Positions 53,650 to 63,668 are shown, counted from the stretch's first letter. The stretch: 64,000 nucleotides of DNA from Methanothermobacter sp. (GCF_030055425.1 NZ_JASFYE010000001.1:1-64000); one strand, 5' to 3'. Program-made: numbers and translations. Notes: generated by a model from the sequence alone, not told the origin.

Positions 53650-55773
53650 ATGATGATAAATTTAACAAAAACCGCCCTGAAGGTGCTTGAGGAGAGGTAC
53701 CTCCTGAAGAACGAAAGTGGTGATGTTGTAGAGACCCCTGAGGAGATGTTCAGGAGGGTTGCCCGGGCAGTTGCATCTGCAGATGAGATGTATAGTTCAG
53801 ACAGCCATAGGGCAGAGGAACTCTTCTATTCGGTTATGCGGAATCTTGAGTTCCTCCCGAATTCACCCACCCTCATGAATGCAGGTACGCCGATAAACCA
53901 GCTCTCAGCATGTTTCGTCCTCCCCGTTGATGATTCAATTGAGAGCATATTCGAATCCCTCAGGAACATGGCAATAATCCACAAATCAGGTGGGGGCGTT
54001 GGATTATCATTTTCCAGACTCAGACCAAGGGGGGACACCGTTGCATCAACGATGGGCGTGGCCTCAGGTCCCGTGTCATTCATGAGGATATTCGACGTTG
54101 CAGTTGAGGTTATAAAGCAGGGTGGACGGAGACGTGGGGCAAACATGGGGGTGCTCCATATCAGCCACCCGGACATATTCAGATTCATAGACGCCAAGAC
54201 ATCAGAGGGGCCCCTCAGAAACTTCAACCTCTCTGTTTCTGTCCCTGACAGGTTCATGGAGGACGGGAAGATTGACCTCATAAACCCTAGGAACGGTGAA
54301 ACCGTTGACTCAGTACCATCCAGGGAGATATTCAGGAGGATTGTAAAGGCCGCCTGGAGGTCAGGGGATCCCGGAATGATATTTGAGGACAGGATAAACC
54401 AGTACAATCCCACACCCTCCCTTGGGAGGATAGAGGCAACCAACCCATGCATATCCAGTGACACCCTGATAATGACCTCAGAGGGTCCCCTCCCGGTAAA
54501 TGAACTTGAGGGCAGAGCATTCATGGCGGTTGTCAATGGCTCAGGGTATCCCTCCACTTCAGGATTCTTTAAAACAGGGCACAGAGAGGTTTTTGAGCTC
54601 AGAACCAGGGAGGGTTACAGTTTAAAGTTGACCCATGATCACCCGGTGCTGGTAATGGAGGATAAACCAGTATGGAAGGCCGCCTGCGACCTTGAAAGGG
54701 GTGATATGCTTGTTATGGACTCGGGGAGCAGTTTTAACTCAGGGGAGAGGTTCTCCACCTTTCTTTCCCTTAAAAGTAAGGGTTATGAGGATGTCTATGA
54801 TGCCTGTGTTGCAGGTGCAAATGCCTTCACTGCCAACGGTTTCATTGTCCACAACTGCGGTGAGCAGCCCCTTCTCCCCTACGAGTCATGTAACCTCGGG
54901 TCAATCAACCTCTCATTAATGGTTTCGGCTTCCGGTGTGAACTGGGAAAGACTCAGAAGAACCGTCCATACAGCGGTGCACTTCCTTGACAACGTCATAG
55001 ACGTCAACAGCTACCCGCTCCCTGAGGTCAGGGAGATGACACTCAAGACAAGGAAAATCGGTCTTGGTGTCATGGGATTCGCTGATATGCTCATAAAGCT
55101 GGGTGTCCCCTACAATTCAGGAGAGGCCCTTGGGGTGGCTGAGCGAATCATGTCCTTCATAGAGGGTGAAGCGAGGAGGGCCTCATCTAATCTTGCAGAT
55201 GAAAGGGGATCGTTTCCGGAATTTTCAGGGAGCAAGTGGGATGAAATGGGGTTCGAGGGGATGAGAAACGCCACACTGACAACCATTGCACCCACAGGTT
55301 CCCTCAGCATAATAGCAGGTACAAGCAGCGGCATCGAACCCCTCTTTGCGGTTTCATTCACAAGAAACATTCTAGGCAGAAAATTCAGTGAAATAAATCC
55401 CCTGTTTGAAAGAATCGCCAGGGGGCAGCTGAAAATGGATGCATTTGAAATGATAATATCAAAGGGCACTCTGCAGGGAGTCTCAGGGGTTCCAGATAAA
55501 ATCAGGAGGCTCTTTGTAACAGCCCATGAAATCGACCCTGTCTTTCATGTTAAGATGCAGGCTGCCTTCCAGCGCCATGTGGATAACGCCGTCTCAAAAA
55601 CCGTTAATATTCCGCCTGATGCAACCATAAAGGACGCTGAGAGGGTATTCAGGGCAGCATATGAACTCGGGTGCAAGGGAATAACCATCTACAGGTATGG
55701 AAGCAAAATGAATGAGGTTCTGAGGTTTCCTGAATATGCAGGGTCATGTCGTGATATGAAGTGTCCCAACTAG
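53650..55773 (+). CDS. nrdJ: B12-dependent (class II) ribonucleotide reductase with intein
   Basis: Reduces ribonucleotides using a cobalamin-generated thiyl radical. The 707-residue precursor contains an intein; spliced protein is about 571 residues. Seen: QLSACFVLPVDDSIESIF, SGGGVGLSFSRLR, the NP-CGE thiyl region split by the intein, ESCNLGSINLSL, APTGSLSIIAGTSSGIEP and C-terminal redox cysteines (SCRDMKC). No N-terminal ATP-cone is visible. ATG-ATG start. Confidence 0.93.
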   Translation: MMINLTKTALKVLEERYLLKNESGDVVETPEEMFRRVARAVASADEMYSSDSHRAEELFYSVMRNLEFLPNSPTLMNAGTPINQLSACFVLPVDDSIESIFESLRNMAIIHKSGGGVGLSFSRLRPRGDTVASTMGVASGPVSFMRIFDVAVEVIKQGGRRRGANMGVLHISHPDIFRFIDAKTSEGPLRNFNLSVSVPDRFMEDGKIDLINPRNGETVDSVPSREIFRRIVKAAWRSGDPGMIFEDRINQYNPTPSLGRIEATNPCISSDTLIMTSEGPLPVNELEGRAFMAVVNGSGYPSTSGFFKTGHREVFELRTREGYSLKLTHDHPVLVMEDKPVWKAACDLERGDMLVMDSGSSFNSGERFSTFLSLKSKGYEDVYDACVAGANAFTANGFIVHNCGEQPLLPYESCNLGSINLSLMVSASGVNWERLRRTVHTAVHFLDNVIDVNSYPLPEVREMTLKTRKIGLGVMGFADMLIKLGVPYNSGEALGVAERIMSFIEGEARRASSNLADERGSFPEFSGSKWDEMGFEGMRNATLTTIAPTGSLSIIAGTSSGIEPLFAVSFTRNILGRKFSEINPLFERIARGQLKMDAFEMIISKGTLQGVSGVPDKIRRLFVTAHEIDPVFHVKMQAAFQRHVDNAVSKTVNIPPDATIKDAERVFRAAYELGCKGITIYRYGSKMNEVLRFPEYAGSCRDMKCPN
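54448..54855 (+). other. Mini-intein (RIR1-type, 136 residues)
   Basis: Begins with Cys (block A CISSDTLIMTSEGPLPVNEL), block B with TxxH (LKLTHDHPVLVM), and ends AFTANGFIVHN followed by extein Cys. No homing endonuclease, so a minimal splicing unit. It sits between Pro and Cys of NPCGE, directly before the presumed thiyl-radical cysteine, and resembles the known Mth RIR1 intein. Confidence 0.93.
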
Positions 55774-55990
55774 TACTTTGAGTAGCTATTAATTGTATTA
55801 GCTCATCACAAATCCTGACGTCTAATAAGAAATTCAACATAACACAGAAATATAAAAAACTCTCTTAAACATTACCCCCACCACTTTCCCAGACATCACC
55901 TAAAATATTAAAAGGTCATGAAACTAACATATAAGCTGCTCCCTTGCTCAAGATAACCTACTAACATTATTAAATATAGGAGAGATGTAA
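55774..55990. other. AT-rich intergenic region
   Basis: 217 bases after nrdJ. Composition shifts to strongly AT here and remains so through the next two genes. TATAAGCTGC near 55930 could be a TATA box. No ORF of note. Confidence 0.4.
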
Positions 55991-56758
55991 ATGAAAAAAA
56001 TTGGTAATTTAACAATAATTGACATTGCAATAGTCATATTTTTAGGTTTAATCGTGGTTTATGGGTTCATGAAAACTTCAGATACAAACTCAAATGTTGA
56101 AGTACTTACATTTGATGGTTCAGAAATGGGAAAAGTTGCCATGAAGTACAGTGAGCTTTATGGTAGAGGCAAGATCGTTGAGAGCAAAATCAGTGGTTAC
56201 AATTCATTAAATAAAAAGAAGGGTGATATAAAAGGAGAAGTCTTATGGGTTGGTTATATCAATGGGAATCCGTGTATTCTGCTAAATGTTAATGGGAAAA
56301 AAATACTTGCAGGACCATATCAGAATAAGTTTGCAGATTTTTATATAGATTCAATAACATTGGAGTCCAAAGGGGAAAAAAATGCTGTTGATATTGTTAT
56401 TAGCCCAAGATATATCAACAGACTATCCGACTTAATTTTAGATATTCCCACGAGAAATTATGAACTGAGCACCAACATACCCATTAAAGACGCTGATGTC
56501 TCCAGATTCCAAAAAATTTCAACCGAATTATACCTAAAAGAAAAATACGTACCCATTACACTTGATATTCCAAATGAAAGAATAGTAATCTTTAAAGCAA
56601 CACCAAGAACTCTAAAAATAGCCGATGAGATTCTAGGTGATCTAAATGCGCAGACTGATTTCATAACACTAAGAGTATATGATGCAGATAGCGAAACAAT
56701 TGAAAAGATAAAAAGCAAATACAATGTTATCAAAATTGTCAACCTAAACACACTTTAA
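55991..56758 (+). CDS. Membrane-anchored protein in AT-rich segment
   Basis: 255 residues: one N-terminal helix (IIDIAIVIFLGLIVVYGFM), then a beta-rich extracytoplasmic domain (SEMGKVAMKYSELYGRGKIV onward). Family not certain; resembles DUF4330-type partners of polysaccharide polymerases. Codon use is A/T-rich (AAA, ATA, TTA), unlike the neighbours, suggesting transfer or a surface-gene island. It precedes the Wzy-like gene by 29 bases. Confidence 0.5.
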   Translation: MKKIGNLTIIDIAIVIFLGLIVVYGFMKTSDTNSNVEVLTFDGSEMGKVAMKYSELYGRGKIVESKISGYNSLNKKKGDIKGEVLWVGYINGNPCILLNVNGKKILAGPYQNKFADFYIDSITLESKGEKNAVDIVISPRYINRLSDLILDIPTRNYELSTNIPIKDADVSRFQKISTELYLKEKYVPITLDIPNERIVIFKATPRTLKIADEILGDLNAQTDFITLRVYDADSETIEKIKSKYNVIKIVNLNTL

Positions 56759-56787
56759 TAGATAGAAAAGACAGGAGCACAAGTTAT

Positions 56788-58062
56788 ATGAGTCAAATTT
56801 ACAATATGGCAGTAAAAACCTGCAGAAAGGTCGAATACAACTTAAAAAGTATGGCCATATTCAGTATAATCACGAAAATCTTCTTAAAAATCGAGAAAAC
56901 GTGGTTAGACAGTTATATCAGGAGAGCATATCCCACCGGCAAATTTCTAAAATTCCTTGAAAAGAGCAGTATACTTAAAGAACACATATTCGCTCCTCCA
57001 CTGTTCATTGTAGCTTTTTCCCTCTTCATGATAATCGCCGCGACTCCCATTTCATTGGGATTGCAGTTAAACATATTTATTGGTTTTTTATTTTTCCTTT
57101 TCTTTTCTCTCTTAACTCCTAAATTACTCCTGAAAGATGTGAAGTTCTACTTGGAATTTGACAGTAAAGACATCAATTCCATTGGGTTTACACTCTTTAT
57201 AGTGGGCATAATATTCTTTGTTATAACAATCATGGCCGTTGGCGGTCTGCCAATACTAAAACCTAACCTTAGATATGCCCTTAACCCCAAACTCACAATC
57301 CCAGCATTCTTTATGATTCCTGGAATAGCCATGATGTCATCTCACATTCTTAATAAAATGAAAAAAGGGCTTATAAACAAACCAGCAGCTAAATTCAGAA
57401 TTATCACATTGACCCTCATTTGTATTATAATTCTTGGCCTACTTGGTTATAGAACACCACTGGTCTCAATTATCCTAATAATTGCCATCATGGGTTATTA
57501 CAGTGACTTGTTTGAAATATGGGAAATCCTCGCATCATTCATTTTTGTAATACTTTTCATTATGGGTATAGGTTATATTAGATCAATAGAGGAATACTCA
57601 CTAAACAATCTCAGCGCATTAGACTTTCTTAAGATACGCGCGGCCTTTACTCTCAATGTTCTTGATTTATTATCCCATCTCTCAGGACTAACGGGTGCTC
57701 TTCATGGAAAGTTAGCACTAAGCATGATACCCGGTGCGGGAAACGGGCCAAGGGCCTTAATTGCTAAATTAATTTCCTGGAGAGGCGGTGTAACAATTAC
57801 CCCAACAATCTTTGGACAGATGCTTGTGGATTTCGGCACAATAGGGGTTGCAGTGGGAATGAGTATATTTGGTTTCATTACTGGAGTTGGATACAGAATA
57901 ATGAAGAAAACAGGGGATACATTTTACATCATGCTCTACTCACTTATAATGTCTTATTTTCTTATATCCGTTGAAACAGGCATTCTCGATCAGACCGTAA
58001 TTGGTTACATTATCATTGCAGCCATCATATACATTTATAACATTTTGAAATTTAAAAACTAG
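56788..58062 (+). CDS. Wzy-like oligosaccharide repeat-unit polymerase
   Basis: 424 residues, eleven or so membrane helices with a large loop (NLSALDFLKIRAAFTLNVLD to SWRGGVTITPTIFGQML). That loop, with GAGNGPRALIAKLISWRGG, is the signature of archaeal/bacterial oligosaccharide repeat unit polymerases. Probably joins lipid-linked glycan units at the outer face. AT-rich, like the preceding gene. Its end overlaps the helicase stop on the other strand. Confidence 0.65.
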   Translation: MSQIYNMAVKTCRKVEYNLKSMAIFSIITKIFLKIEKTWLDSYIRRAYPTGKFLKFLEKSSILKEHIFAPPLFIVAFSLFMIIAATPISLGLQLNIFIGFLFFLFFSLLTPKLLLKDVKFYLEFDSKDINSIGFTLFIVGIIFFVITIMAVGGLPILKPNLRYALNPKLTIPAFFMIPGIAMMSSHILNKMKKGLINKPAAKFRIITLTLICIIILGLLGYRTPLVSIILIIAIMGYYSDLFEIWEILASFIFVILFIMGIGYIRSIEEYSLNNLSALDFLKIRAAFTLNVLDLLSHLSGLTGALHGKLALSMIPGAGNGPRALIAKLISWRGGVTITPTIFGQMLVDFGTIGVAVGMSIFGFITGVGYRIMKKTGDTFYIMLYSLIMSYFLISVETGILDQTVIGYIIIAAIIYIYNILKFKN

Positions 58063-60557
58063 AATTTTTCGCCATTTTCTATTGCACTTACAATTTTTGA
58101 ACATTCTGTTAAAAAAGCTCTCTTTTTAAATGCAAACGCAATTCTTCCCATTGACTCAAGTTTCCTCACAATCGTATCAAGCCAACTGAAAACATCTCCA
58201 GGATACGCCTGAATCTGATACTTTGATAGAAGCCCCTTACTTATATCCCTTGGGTCCCTGCCACTCATTCTCTCCCGAAGTATATGTTCCGATAATTTTT
58301 GCTGAATACACCCACAGAAGGGTCTATCCGTGCATTCACATGAAAGAAAATCCATCTGTATTCCAAGAACAGCCTCCTGTAGATTTTTATCAAGTTTTAT
58401 GAGATTATCCCCATTGGATATTATGTCAAGGGTTGAATCCGCTGTCAATCGGATTGAAACATTGGCTCCAACTGCCCTCGTTAATCCTCTGTGCATTCTT
58501 ACTGAGAGATACGCACCCTCAAATGGTTCAAGTTCAACCGCAATATCAAGAGGCTTTCTACTGGATTTGAGGTTCCTCCTTATGTACTCCGCATCCTCAA
58601 CATTTAGAAATGATATGGAGACGGCCATTCCATAATCAGTTGCCCTGAGTTCTCCTTTCCTGCTTATAAGACCAGATGACTCAAGGAAATCAAGCGCCAT
58701 GTCCTCTTCCAGGGACCCTGAAGACTTATAGGTAATATCATACTCCGATTTAATGGCCCCCGACGTTATATCCGCCAGAATATTTTCAAGAACATTTTCA
58801 TCTGTATGTTGAACCTCAACAGGTTCGGGACCGCTTTCAAGGAGCTCAAGAGCCACAGACTCCTCGGAATCACCATCAAATTCCATACCGATTTCTGCAA
58901 GAACATAGACAACACCCCGGTCATGGTAGGATGGTCTGCCAGCACGTCCAAGCATCTGTGAAAACTCATTTGGGGTGAGCCAGCGGTTACCCATGAGGAG
59001 CGTTTCAAATATAACCTGTGATGCCGGAAAGTCGACTCCAGCTGCAAGTGCCGCTGTGGTGACAACTGCGGCGAGTTTCTGGGATGCAAAGGCCTTCTCT
59101 ATCCGCTGCCTCTCAGAGTAAGATAAGCCTGCATGATATGCTGCTGCACTGACTCTGTTCCTTGTGAGGTACTCTGCAATGAGCCTGGTTTTCCTCCTTG
59201 AGTTTGTGAATATTATGGTCTGTCCCTGGAACCCCTTCCTTGAACTCGAGGAGAACTCGCGTGCTGCAAGCCTCAGTATGAGGTTCTTCTTTTCCTCACC
59301 GCTCCTTGAGAATATGATGTGTCTTTCAAGTGGCACTGGCCTTTTATCGTATTCAACCAGCTTCAGGCCAAAATCTGATGCTATTTCCGCGGAGTTTTTG
59401 ACTGTTGCAGAGAGCGCTATGATCTGGGCGTTGGGGAATAACCTTTTTATCCTCCATATCATGCCGTTGAGCCTTGCCCCCCTCTCCTCATCCTCAAGGG
59501 TATGTATCTCATCAACCACGACCACACCCACATCACCGAAGATACCGGCCTTTCCTGACCTCAGTAGGTAGTCGATCCCCTCGTAGGTACCAACTATTAT
59601 ATCAGCGTCAGCCGCATCGGTATCAGGAATTCGCAGCTCACCCTTTGCCTTTATCCTGCTCATACCAACCTTTATGGCTGTTTTAAGTCCAAGTGCAGAG
59701 TATCTCTTCTTGAAGTCCCTGTACTTCTGGTTTGCAAGGGCAACTAGTGGTGTGAGGTAGATGAACCTTTCACCCCTCATTGCCCGGGGGATACCTGCAA
59801 GTTCCCCCACAAGGGTCTTTCCACTTGCGGTTGCAGATACAACCATAAGACTAGCGCCCTCAAGGAGACCAGCATCGACTGCAAGGACCTGCACTGGCCT
59901 CAGCACCCTGCTACCCTCCCTTCTGAGAATCCGCTTAAATTTCTCAGGAAGCTCAAGGCGATCAATGGGCACCTTTGGGGTTCTGTCTGCTGTTGCCGTT
60001 ACCATATCATAGAGCGTCAGTTCATGGTTCGCCAACGGGTCGAATCTGGGTGACATCATCTCAAGGACCCTCTCAAGGCTTACACCCCTCCTGATCAGCC
60101 TCCTGAAGTTTCTGAAGGCTGATTTATCCATGCCCGCCAGTTTGAGCTCCCTTCTTATTACCTCATCGACGCACCTTGAGCATATGATCTGGCCTTCATG
60201 CTTCGTTGATGCCCTTGAGCTCACAAGGGTCACATAGCCCTCATGGAGGCAGTGCTGGCATACCCTTGCATACCTGTACCTGATACCGTGATTCCCTAGT
60301 AGTTCTTCAAGTTCCTCATCACCTCCCGTTAGAAACACGGCCTGTTTCCTGAGGAGTTTTATGGCCTCTGAGGGTTTTCTAAGGGTTTCCCTTTCATTTT
60401 TCTCCACAGTGAACCTTGCTATTCTGGGGCCAGAGGAGGTTTTTTTGATTTTCAGCTTCCCCCAGTACCCGGGCTTTCTACGGGTGTTGAGAGCGCCCCT
60501 GGGACTTCCGGCGGGTATAAAATCAACTGATCTTTTCCTTCGATTCAGGACTATCAT
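58059..60557 (-). CDS. Ski2-like DEAD/DExH helicase (DUF5814 type)
   Basis: An 832-residue superfamily 2 helicase. A zinc-type CQHC then ICSRC unit lies near residues 100-135, Walker A VSATASGKT near 245, DExH box VVVDEIHTL near 350, SAT motif ALSATVKNS, and FTNSRRKT, TTAALAAGVDFP and QMLGRAGRP for motifs IV-VI. A second Cys cluster (CECTDRPFCGC) lies near 755. DNA or RNA unwinding; the family is archaeal with DUF5814 naming (from memory). The ATG at 60557 is preferred. Confidence 0.83.
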   Translation of the reverse strand: MIVLNRRKRSVDFIPAGSPRGALNTRRKPGYWGKLKIKKTSSGPRIARFTVEKNERETLRKPSEAIKLLRKQAVFLTGGDEELEELLGNHGIRYRYARVCQHCLHEGYVTLVSSRASTKHEGQIICSRCVDEVIRRELKLAGMDKSAFRNFRRLIRRGVSLERVLEMMSPRFDPLANHELTLYDMVTATADRTPKVPIDRLELPEKFKRILRREGSRVLRPVQVLAVDAGLLEGASLMVVSATASGKTLVGELAGIPRAMRGERFIYLTPLVALANQKYRDFKKRYSALGLKTAIKVGMSRIKAKGELRIPDTDAADADIIVGTYEGIDYLLRSGKAGIFGDVGVVVVDEIHTLEDEERGARLNGMIWRIKRLFPNAQIIALSATVKNSAEIASDFGLKLVEYDKRPVPLERHIIFSRSGEEKKNLILRLAAREFSSSSRKGFQGQTIIFTNSRRKTRLIAEYLTRNRVSAAAYHAGLSYSERQRIEKAFASQKLAAVVTTAALAAGVDFPASQVIFETLLMGNRWLTPNEFSQMLGRAGRPSYHDRGVVYVLAEIGMEFDGDSEESVALELLESGPEPVEVQHTDENVLENILADITSGAIKSEYDITYKSSGSLEEDMALDFLESSGLISRKGELRATDYGMAVSISFLNVEDAEYIRRNLKSSRKPLDIAVELEPFEGAYLSVRMHRGLTRAVGANVSIRLTADSTLDIISNGDNLIKLDKNLQEAVLGIQMDFLSCECTDRPFCGCIQQKLSEHILRERMSGRDPRDISKGLLSKYQIQAYPGDVFSWLDTIVRKLESMGRIAFAFKKRAFLTECSKIVSAIENGEKF

Positions 60558-60580
60558 TATATCTCTCAAAAAATTAAGGG

Positions 60581-62230
60581 TCAGGAGCCTTCCTTCCTCT
60601 TCTTGAGGAGTTCAACTGCCAGCTCCCTGAGTTTGAATTTCTGGACCTTCCCGCTTGCGGTGAGAGGGAACTCGTCAACAAAGAAAACGTGTTTCGGGAC
60701 CTTGTACCTTGCTATCCTCTGGATTGCATAGTCCCTGACATCCTCCTCCAGTATGTCTGCACCGTCCTCCCTGATAACAAAGGCACCGACTATTTCACCG
60801 TACTTCTCATCGGGTATCCCCACAACCTGCACGTCCTTTATACCTGGCATTGTGTGGAGGAACTCCTCGATTTCCCTCGGGTAGATGTTCTCGCCGCCCC
60901 GGATGATCATGTCCTTTATTCTCCCAACGATTGAGTAGTATCCGTCCTCATCCATCACCGCAAGGTCCCCGCTGTGGAGCCACCCATCCTCATCTATGGC
61001 CTCAGCTGTCATCTCAGGCATCTTGTAGTAGCCCTTCATGACGTTGTAGCCCCTGCAGCATATCTCGCCGGGTTCGCCGGGGCCCAGCTCCTCGCCGGTT
61101 TCAGGGTCCACTATCTTGACCTCAATGTGTGGCAGGGGTGTTCCAACGGTTTCGACACGCTTCTCTATGGGGTCATCCACACTTGTCTGTGTGAAGACCG
61201 GGGATGCCTCTGTGAGGCCGTAGGCTATTGTGACCTCCTTCATGTTCATGTCATTCATGACGCGCTTCATTGCCTCTATGGGGCAGGGTGATCCCGCCAT
61301 GATACCTGTTCTGAGGGATGAAAGGTCGAACATGTCAAACATCGGGTGTGTGAACTCTGCTATGAACATGGTTGGTACACCGTAGAGTGCGGTGCACCTC
61401 TCTTTTTCCACCGCTGCAAGTACCAGTAGGGGGTCGAAGAGTTCTATCATGACAAGTGTCCCGCCATGTGTAAGGATGGCCAGCACGCCCAGAACTATTC
61501 CAAAGCAGTGGAATAGTGGTACCGGTAGACAGAGACGGTCCTCCTCGGTGAATTTCTGTCTCTCACCGATGTAGTAGCCGTTGTTGAGTATGTTCCTGTG
61601 GGTGAGCATTACCCCCTTGGGGAAACCCGTTGTCCCAGAGGTGTACTGCATGTTTATGACATCGGTGTTCCTGAGGGTTGACATCACACTGCGGAGTTCA
61701 CTGTCAGGGACGTGTTTACCCAGGAGCATCAGTTCATTGGTGTTGTACATCCCCCTGTGCTTCTGGGCCCCTATGTATATGGCGCTTCGAAGTTCAGGGA
61801 ACCTTTCACTCCGGAGGTGACCCCTCTCCTGGGTTTTGAGTTCAGGTACCAGTTCATATAGTGTCTGGACGTAGTCAACGTCCCTGAAGCCATCTATGAT
61901 GGCTATTGCCTTCATGTCAGACTGTTTCATGACATATTCAAGTTCATGGCTCTTGTAGGCAGTGTTCACCGTTACAAGAACCGCTCCTATCTTTGCTGTT
62001 GCAAAGAGGAACGTCAGCCAGTCCGGTACGTTGGTGGCCCAGATACCCACGTGGTCACCCTTCTTTATCCCGATGGATAACAGGCCCTTTGCAAGGAGGT
62101 TGACCCTCTCATTGAATTCCCGGTAGGTGAACCTTAAATCCCTGTCAGGGTATACTATGAACTCCTTATCAGCGTACCTTTCAACCTGTTTTTCAAAAAA
62201 TTCCCCTATTGTTTCCTCAGTGAAAACCAT
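60581..62230 (-). CDS. Acyl-CoA synthetase (AMP-dependent ligase)
   Basis: 549 residues of the ANL family: it joins an acyl acid to CoA via an acyl-adenylate. Core motifs [43 protein letters not shown], and [16 protein letters not shown], and the catalytic Lys near the end ([12 protein letters not shown]). Followed upstream by a thioesterase and a regulator, all on the same strand with gaps under 20 bases, so an operon for acyl activation. Confidence 0.9.
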   Translation of the reverse strand: MVFTEETIGEFFEKQVERYADKEFIVYPDRDLRFTYREFNERVNLLAKGLLSIGIKKGDHVGIWATNVPDWLTFLFATAKIGAVLVTVNTAYKSHELEYVMKQSDMKAIAIIDGFRDVDYVQTLYELVPELKTQERGHLRSERFPELRSAIYIGAQKHRGMYNTNELMLLGKHVPDSELRSVMSTLRNTDVINMQYTSGTTGFPKGVMLTHRNILNNGYYIGERQKFTEEDRLCLPVPLFHCFGIVLGVLAILTHGGTLVMIELFDPLLVLAAVEKERCTALYGVPTMFIAEFTHPMFDMFDLSSLRTGIMAGSPCPIEAMKRVMNDMNMKEVTIAYGLTEASPVFTQTSVDDPIEKRVETVGTPLPHIEVKIVDPETGEELGPGEPGEICCRGYNVMKGYYKMPEMTAEAIDEDGWLHSGDLAVMDEDGYYSIVGRIKDMIIRGGENIYPREIEEFLHTMPGIKDVQVVGIPDEKYGEIVGAFVIREDGADILEEDVRDYAIQRIARYKVPKHVFFVDEFPLTASGKVQKFKLRELAVELLKKRKEGS

Positions 62231-62247
62231 AAATCCACCTTTGTATG

Positions 62248-62652
62248 TTAATCCTCTTCCACAAGGTGTTCTTCAAGCTGTGACCTTATATCAGGGGGTA
62301 TTGGCTTTTTCCTCTGTTCAATGAAATCGTAGTGGACCAGGACAGCCTTACCCTTTGCCTTTAGTTCACCGTCCTGCCATGCCTCGTGGCCTATGGTGAA
62401 GGATGAGTTTCCTATGTGTGTTATGTAGCTTCTTATCTCCACGTCACTCCCATAGTACATCTGTGCAAGGAAGTCGAATTCTGTCCTTACAAGGATGAGT
62501 TTCCACTTCTCATAGCTGAGGTCAAGGTCGGGTGTGAACATCCTGAAGATGGGGTTCCTTCCCTTCTCAAACCAGACCGCCAGGACAGTGTTGTTAACGT
62601 GTCTGAGACCATCTATATCCCCAAAACGTGGTGTCACCGTGATTCTGAACAT
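62248..62652 (-). CDS. 4HBT-type acyl-CoA thioesterase
   Basis: A 134-residue hot-dog-fold thioesterase with the active-site type [20 protein letters not shown] (Asp-x-Asp, His, Asn) and [20 protein letters not shown]. Hydrolyses acyl-CoA or similar thioesters. Located 11 bases after the regulator gene and 17 bases before the synthetase. Confidence 0.85.
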   Translation of the reverse strand: MFRITVTPRFGDIDGLRHVNNTVLAVWFEKGRNPIFRMFTPDLDLSYEKWKLILVRTEFDFLAQMYYGSDVEIRSYITHIGNSSFTIGHEAWQDGELKAKGKAVLVHYDFIEQRKKPIPPDIRSQLEEHLVEED

Positions 62653-62663
62653 TCTATCAGCCG

Positions 62664-63236
62664 CTAGAATGGTGTGTAGACAACTGCCAGTATCCTTGCA
62701 TCATTTTTCCCTGCTGCGTGGAGGTGGTGGGGTACAACAGAGTCATAGTATATGCTGTCCCCTTCACCGAGCCTGTACTTCTCCTGTCCATAGATGACCT
62801 CTATTTCACCCTCCAGGACGTATATGAACTCCTCCCCCTCATGGGATGATAGTTCGAAGTCGTCGCTGTGGAGTTCAACGTCGATCAGGAACGGCTCCAT
62901 GTGCCTGTCGCTTTTGCCGGCACCGAGGGAGTGGAAGTTGAGGTTGCTTGTATCTGCACTCTCCTCATAGCCTGAGAAGTGTATGACCCTCTGGGTTTTT
63001 CCCTTTCTGACTATAACCGGCTCATCCTGAACCCTGTCATCAAGGAGTGTGCCGAGCCTCACTCCAAGTGTCCTTGAGATCTTTATGAGGGGTGTGAGTG
63101 ATGGTAGAATGTCTCCCTCCTCTATTTTCTTGATGAGTTCCCTATTAACTCCACTTCTTTCTGCAAGTTCCTCCAGTGTGATGTTCTGGTTATCCCTGAG
63201 CTGTTTTATTCTTTCTCCCACAGTGTTTGCTGGCAC
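62664..63236 (-). CDS. HTH-cupin transcriptional regulator
   Basis: 190 residues: an XRE-type helix-turn-helix ([20 protein letters not shown], then [12 protein letters not shown]) in the first 60 residues and a C-terminal cupin domain ([20 protein letters not shown], then [13 protein letters not shown]) that binds a small effector. GTG start after GGTGATC. First gene of the acyl-CoA synthetase/thioesterase operon, so its likely controller. Confidence 0.88.
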   Translation of the reverse strand: MPANTVGERIKQLRDNQNITLEELAERSGVNRELIKKIEEGDILPSLTPLIKISRTLGVRLGTLLDDRVQDEPVIVRKGKTQRVIHFSGYEESADTSNLNFHSLGAGKSDRHMEPFLIDVELHSDDFELSSHEGEEFIYVLEGEIEVIYGQEKYRLGEGDSIYYDSVVPHHLHAAGKNDARILAVVYTPF

Positions 63237-63250
63237 GTGATCACCTTAAA

Positions 63251-63320
63251 ATATGGTCATATGTATCTATTTCTAAAATTTCAGTTTAAAAAAATTGCTG
63301 TTTAAAAGTGTTCATGAACA
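63251..63320 (-). promoter_or_regulatory. Palindromes in front of the HTH-cupin operon
   Basis: TGTTCATGAACA (63309-63320) is a 12-base perfect palindrome 73 bases before the GTG. A second inverted repeat ATATG-GT-CATAT (63251-63262) lies just before the ribosome binding site. Both are candidate operators for the encoded HTH regulator. Confidence 0.5.
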
Positions 63321-63335
63321 TAATCTGGCTGTGGA

Positions 63336-63668
63336 TTACTGATCCTGGTTCTGGTCCATGCTGGCCGGCGCTGTTCTGTTTGTTCTGTTATCAGTATAGA
63401 ATATGACCTCTGTCTCATTGGTTGTGTTGTTGGTGACGTTCATTATGTGTTTCCTCAGGACTACCGGCTGGAAATCAGGGTTTCCTATGGGTTCTATCTT
63501 CTCATCGGAGGGAAGGATGTCTGTGGGGAATTCAACTGCAAAGGATGGTTTTATGAAGATGCATACTGTGGATGAGAAGCCATATGCAACAAGAGCTATC
63601 ATGAGCACTGCAAAGAGCCTTCCCTTTTTTGTTGAGTTCAATGAAACACCTCTTACTGTTTTTCTCAT
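63336..63668 (-). CDS. Membrane-anchored hypothetical protein
   Basis: 110 residues with one helix (LFAVLMIALVAYGFSSTVCI) after a basic start, then a polar outside domain with several sequons (NVTNNTTNET, NRTNRT). Unrecognised. It is divergent from the ammonium transporter, with about 105 bases between the starts. Confidence 0.5.
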   Translation of the reverse strand: MRKTVRGVSLNSTKKGRLFAVLMIALVAYGFSSTVCIFIKPSFAVEFPTDILPSDEKIEPIGNPDFQPVVLRKHIMNVTNNTTNETEVIFYTDNRTNRTAPASMDQNQDQ

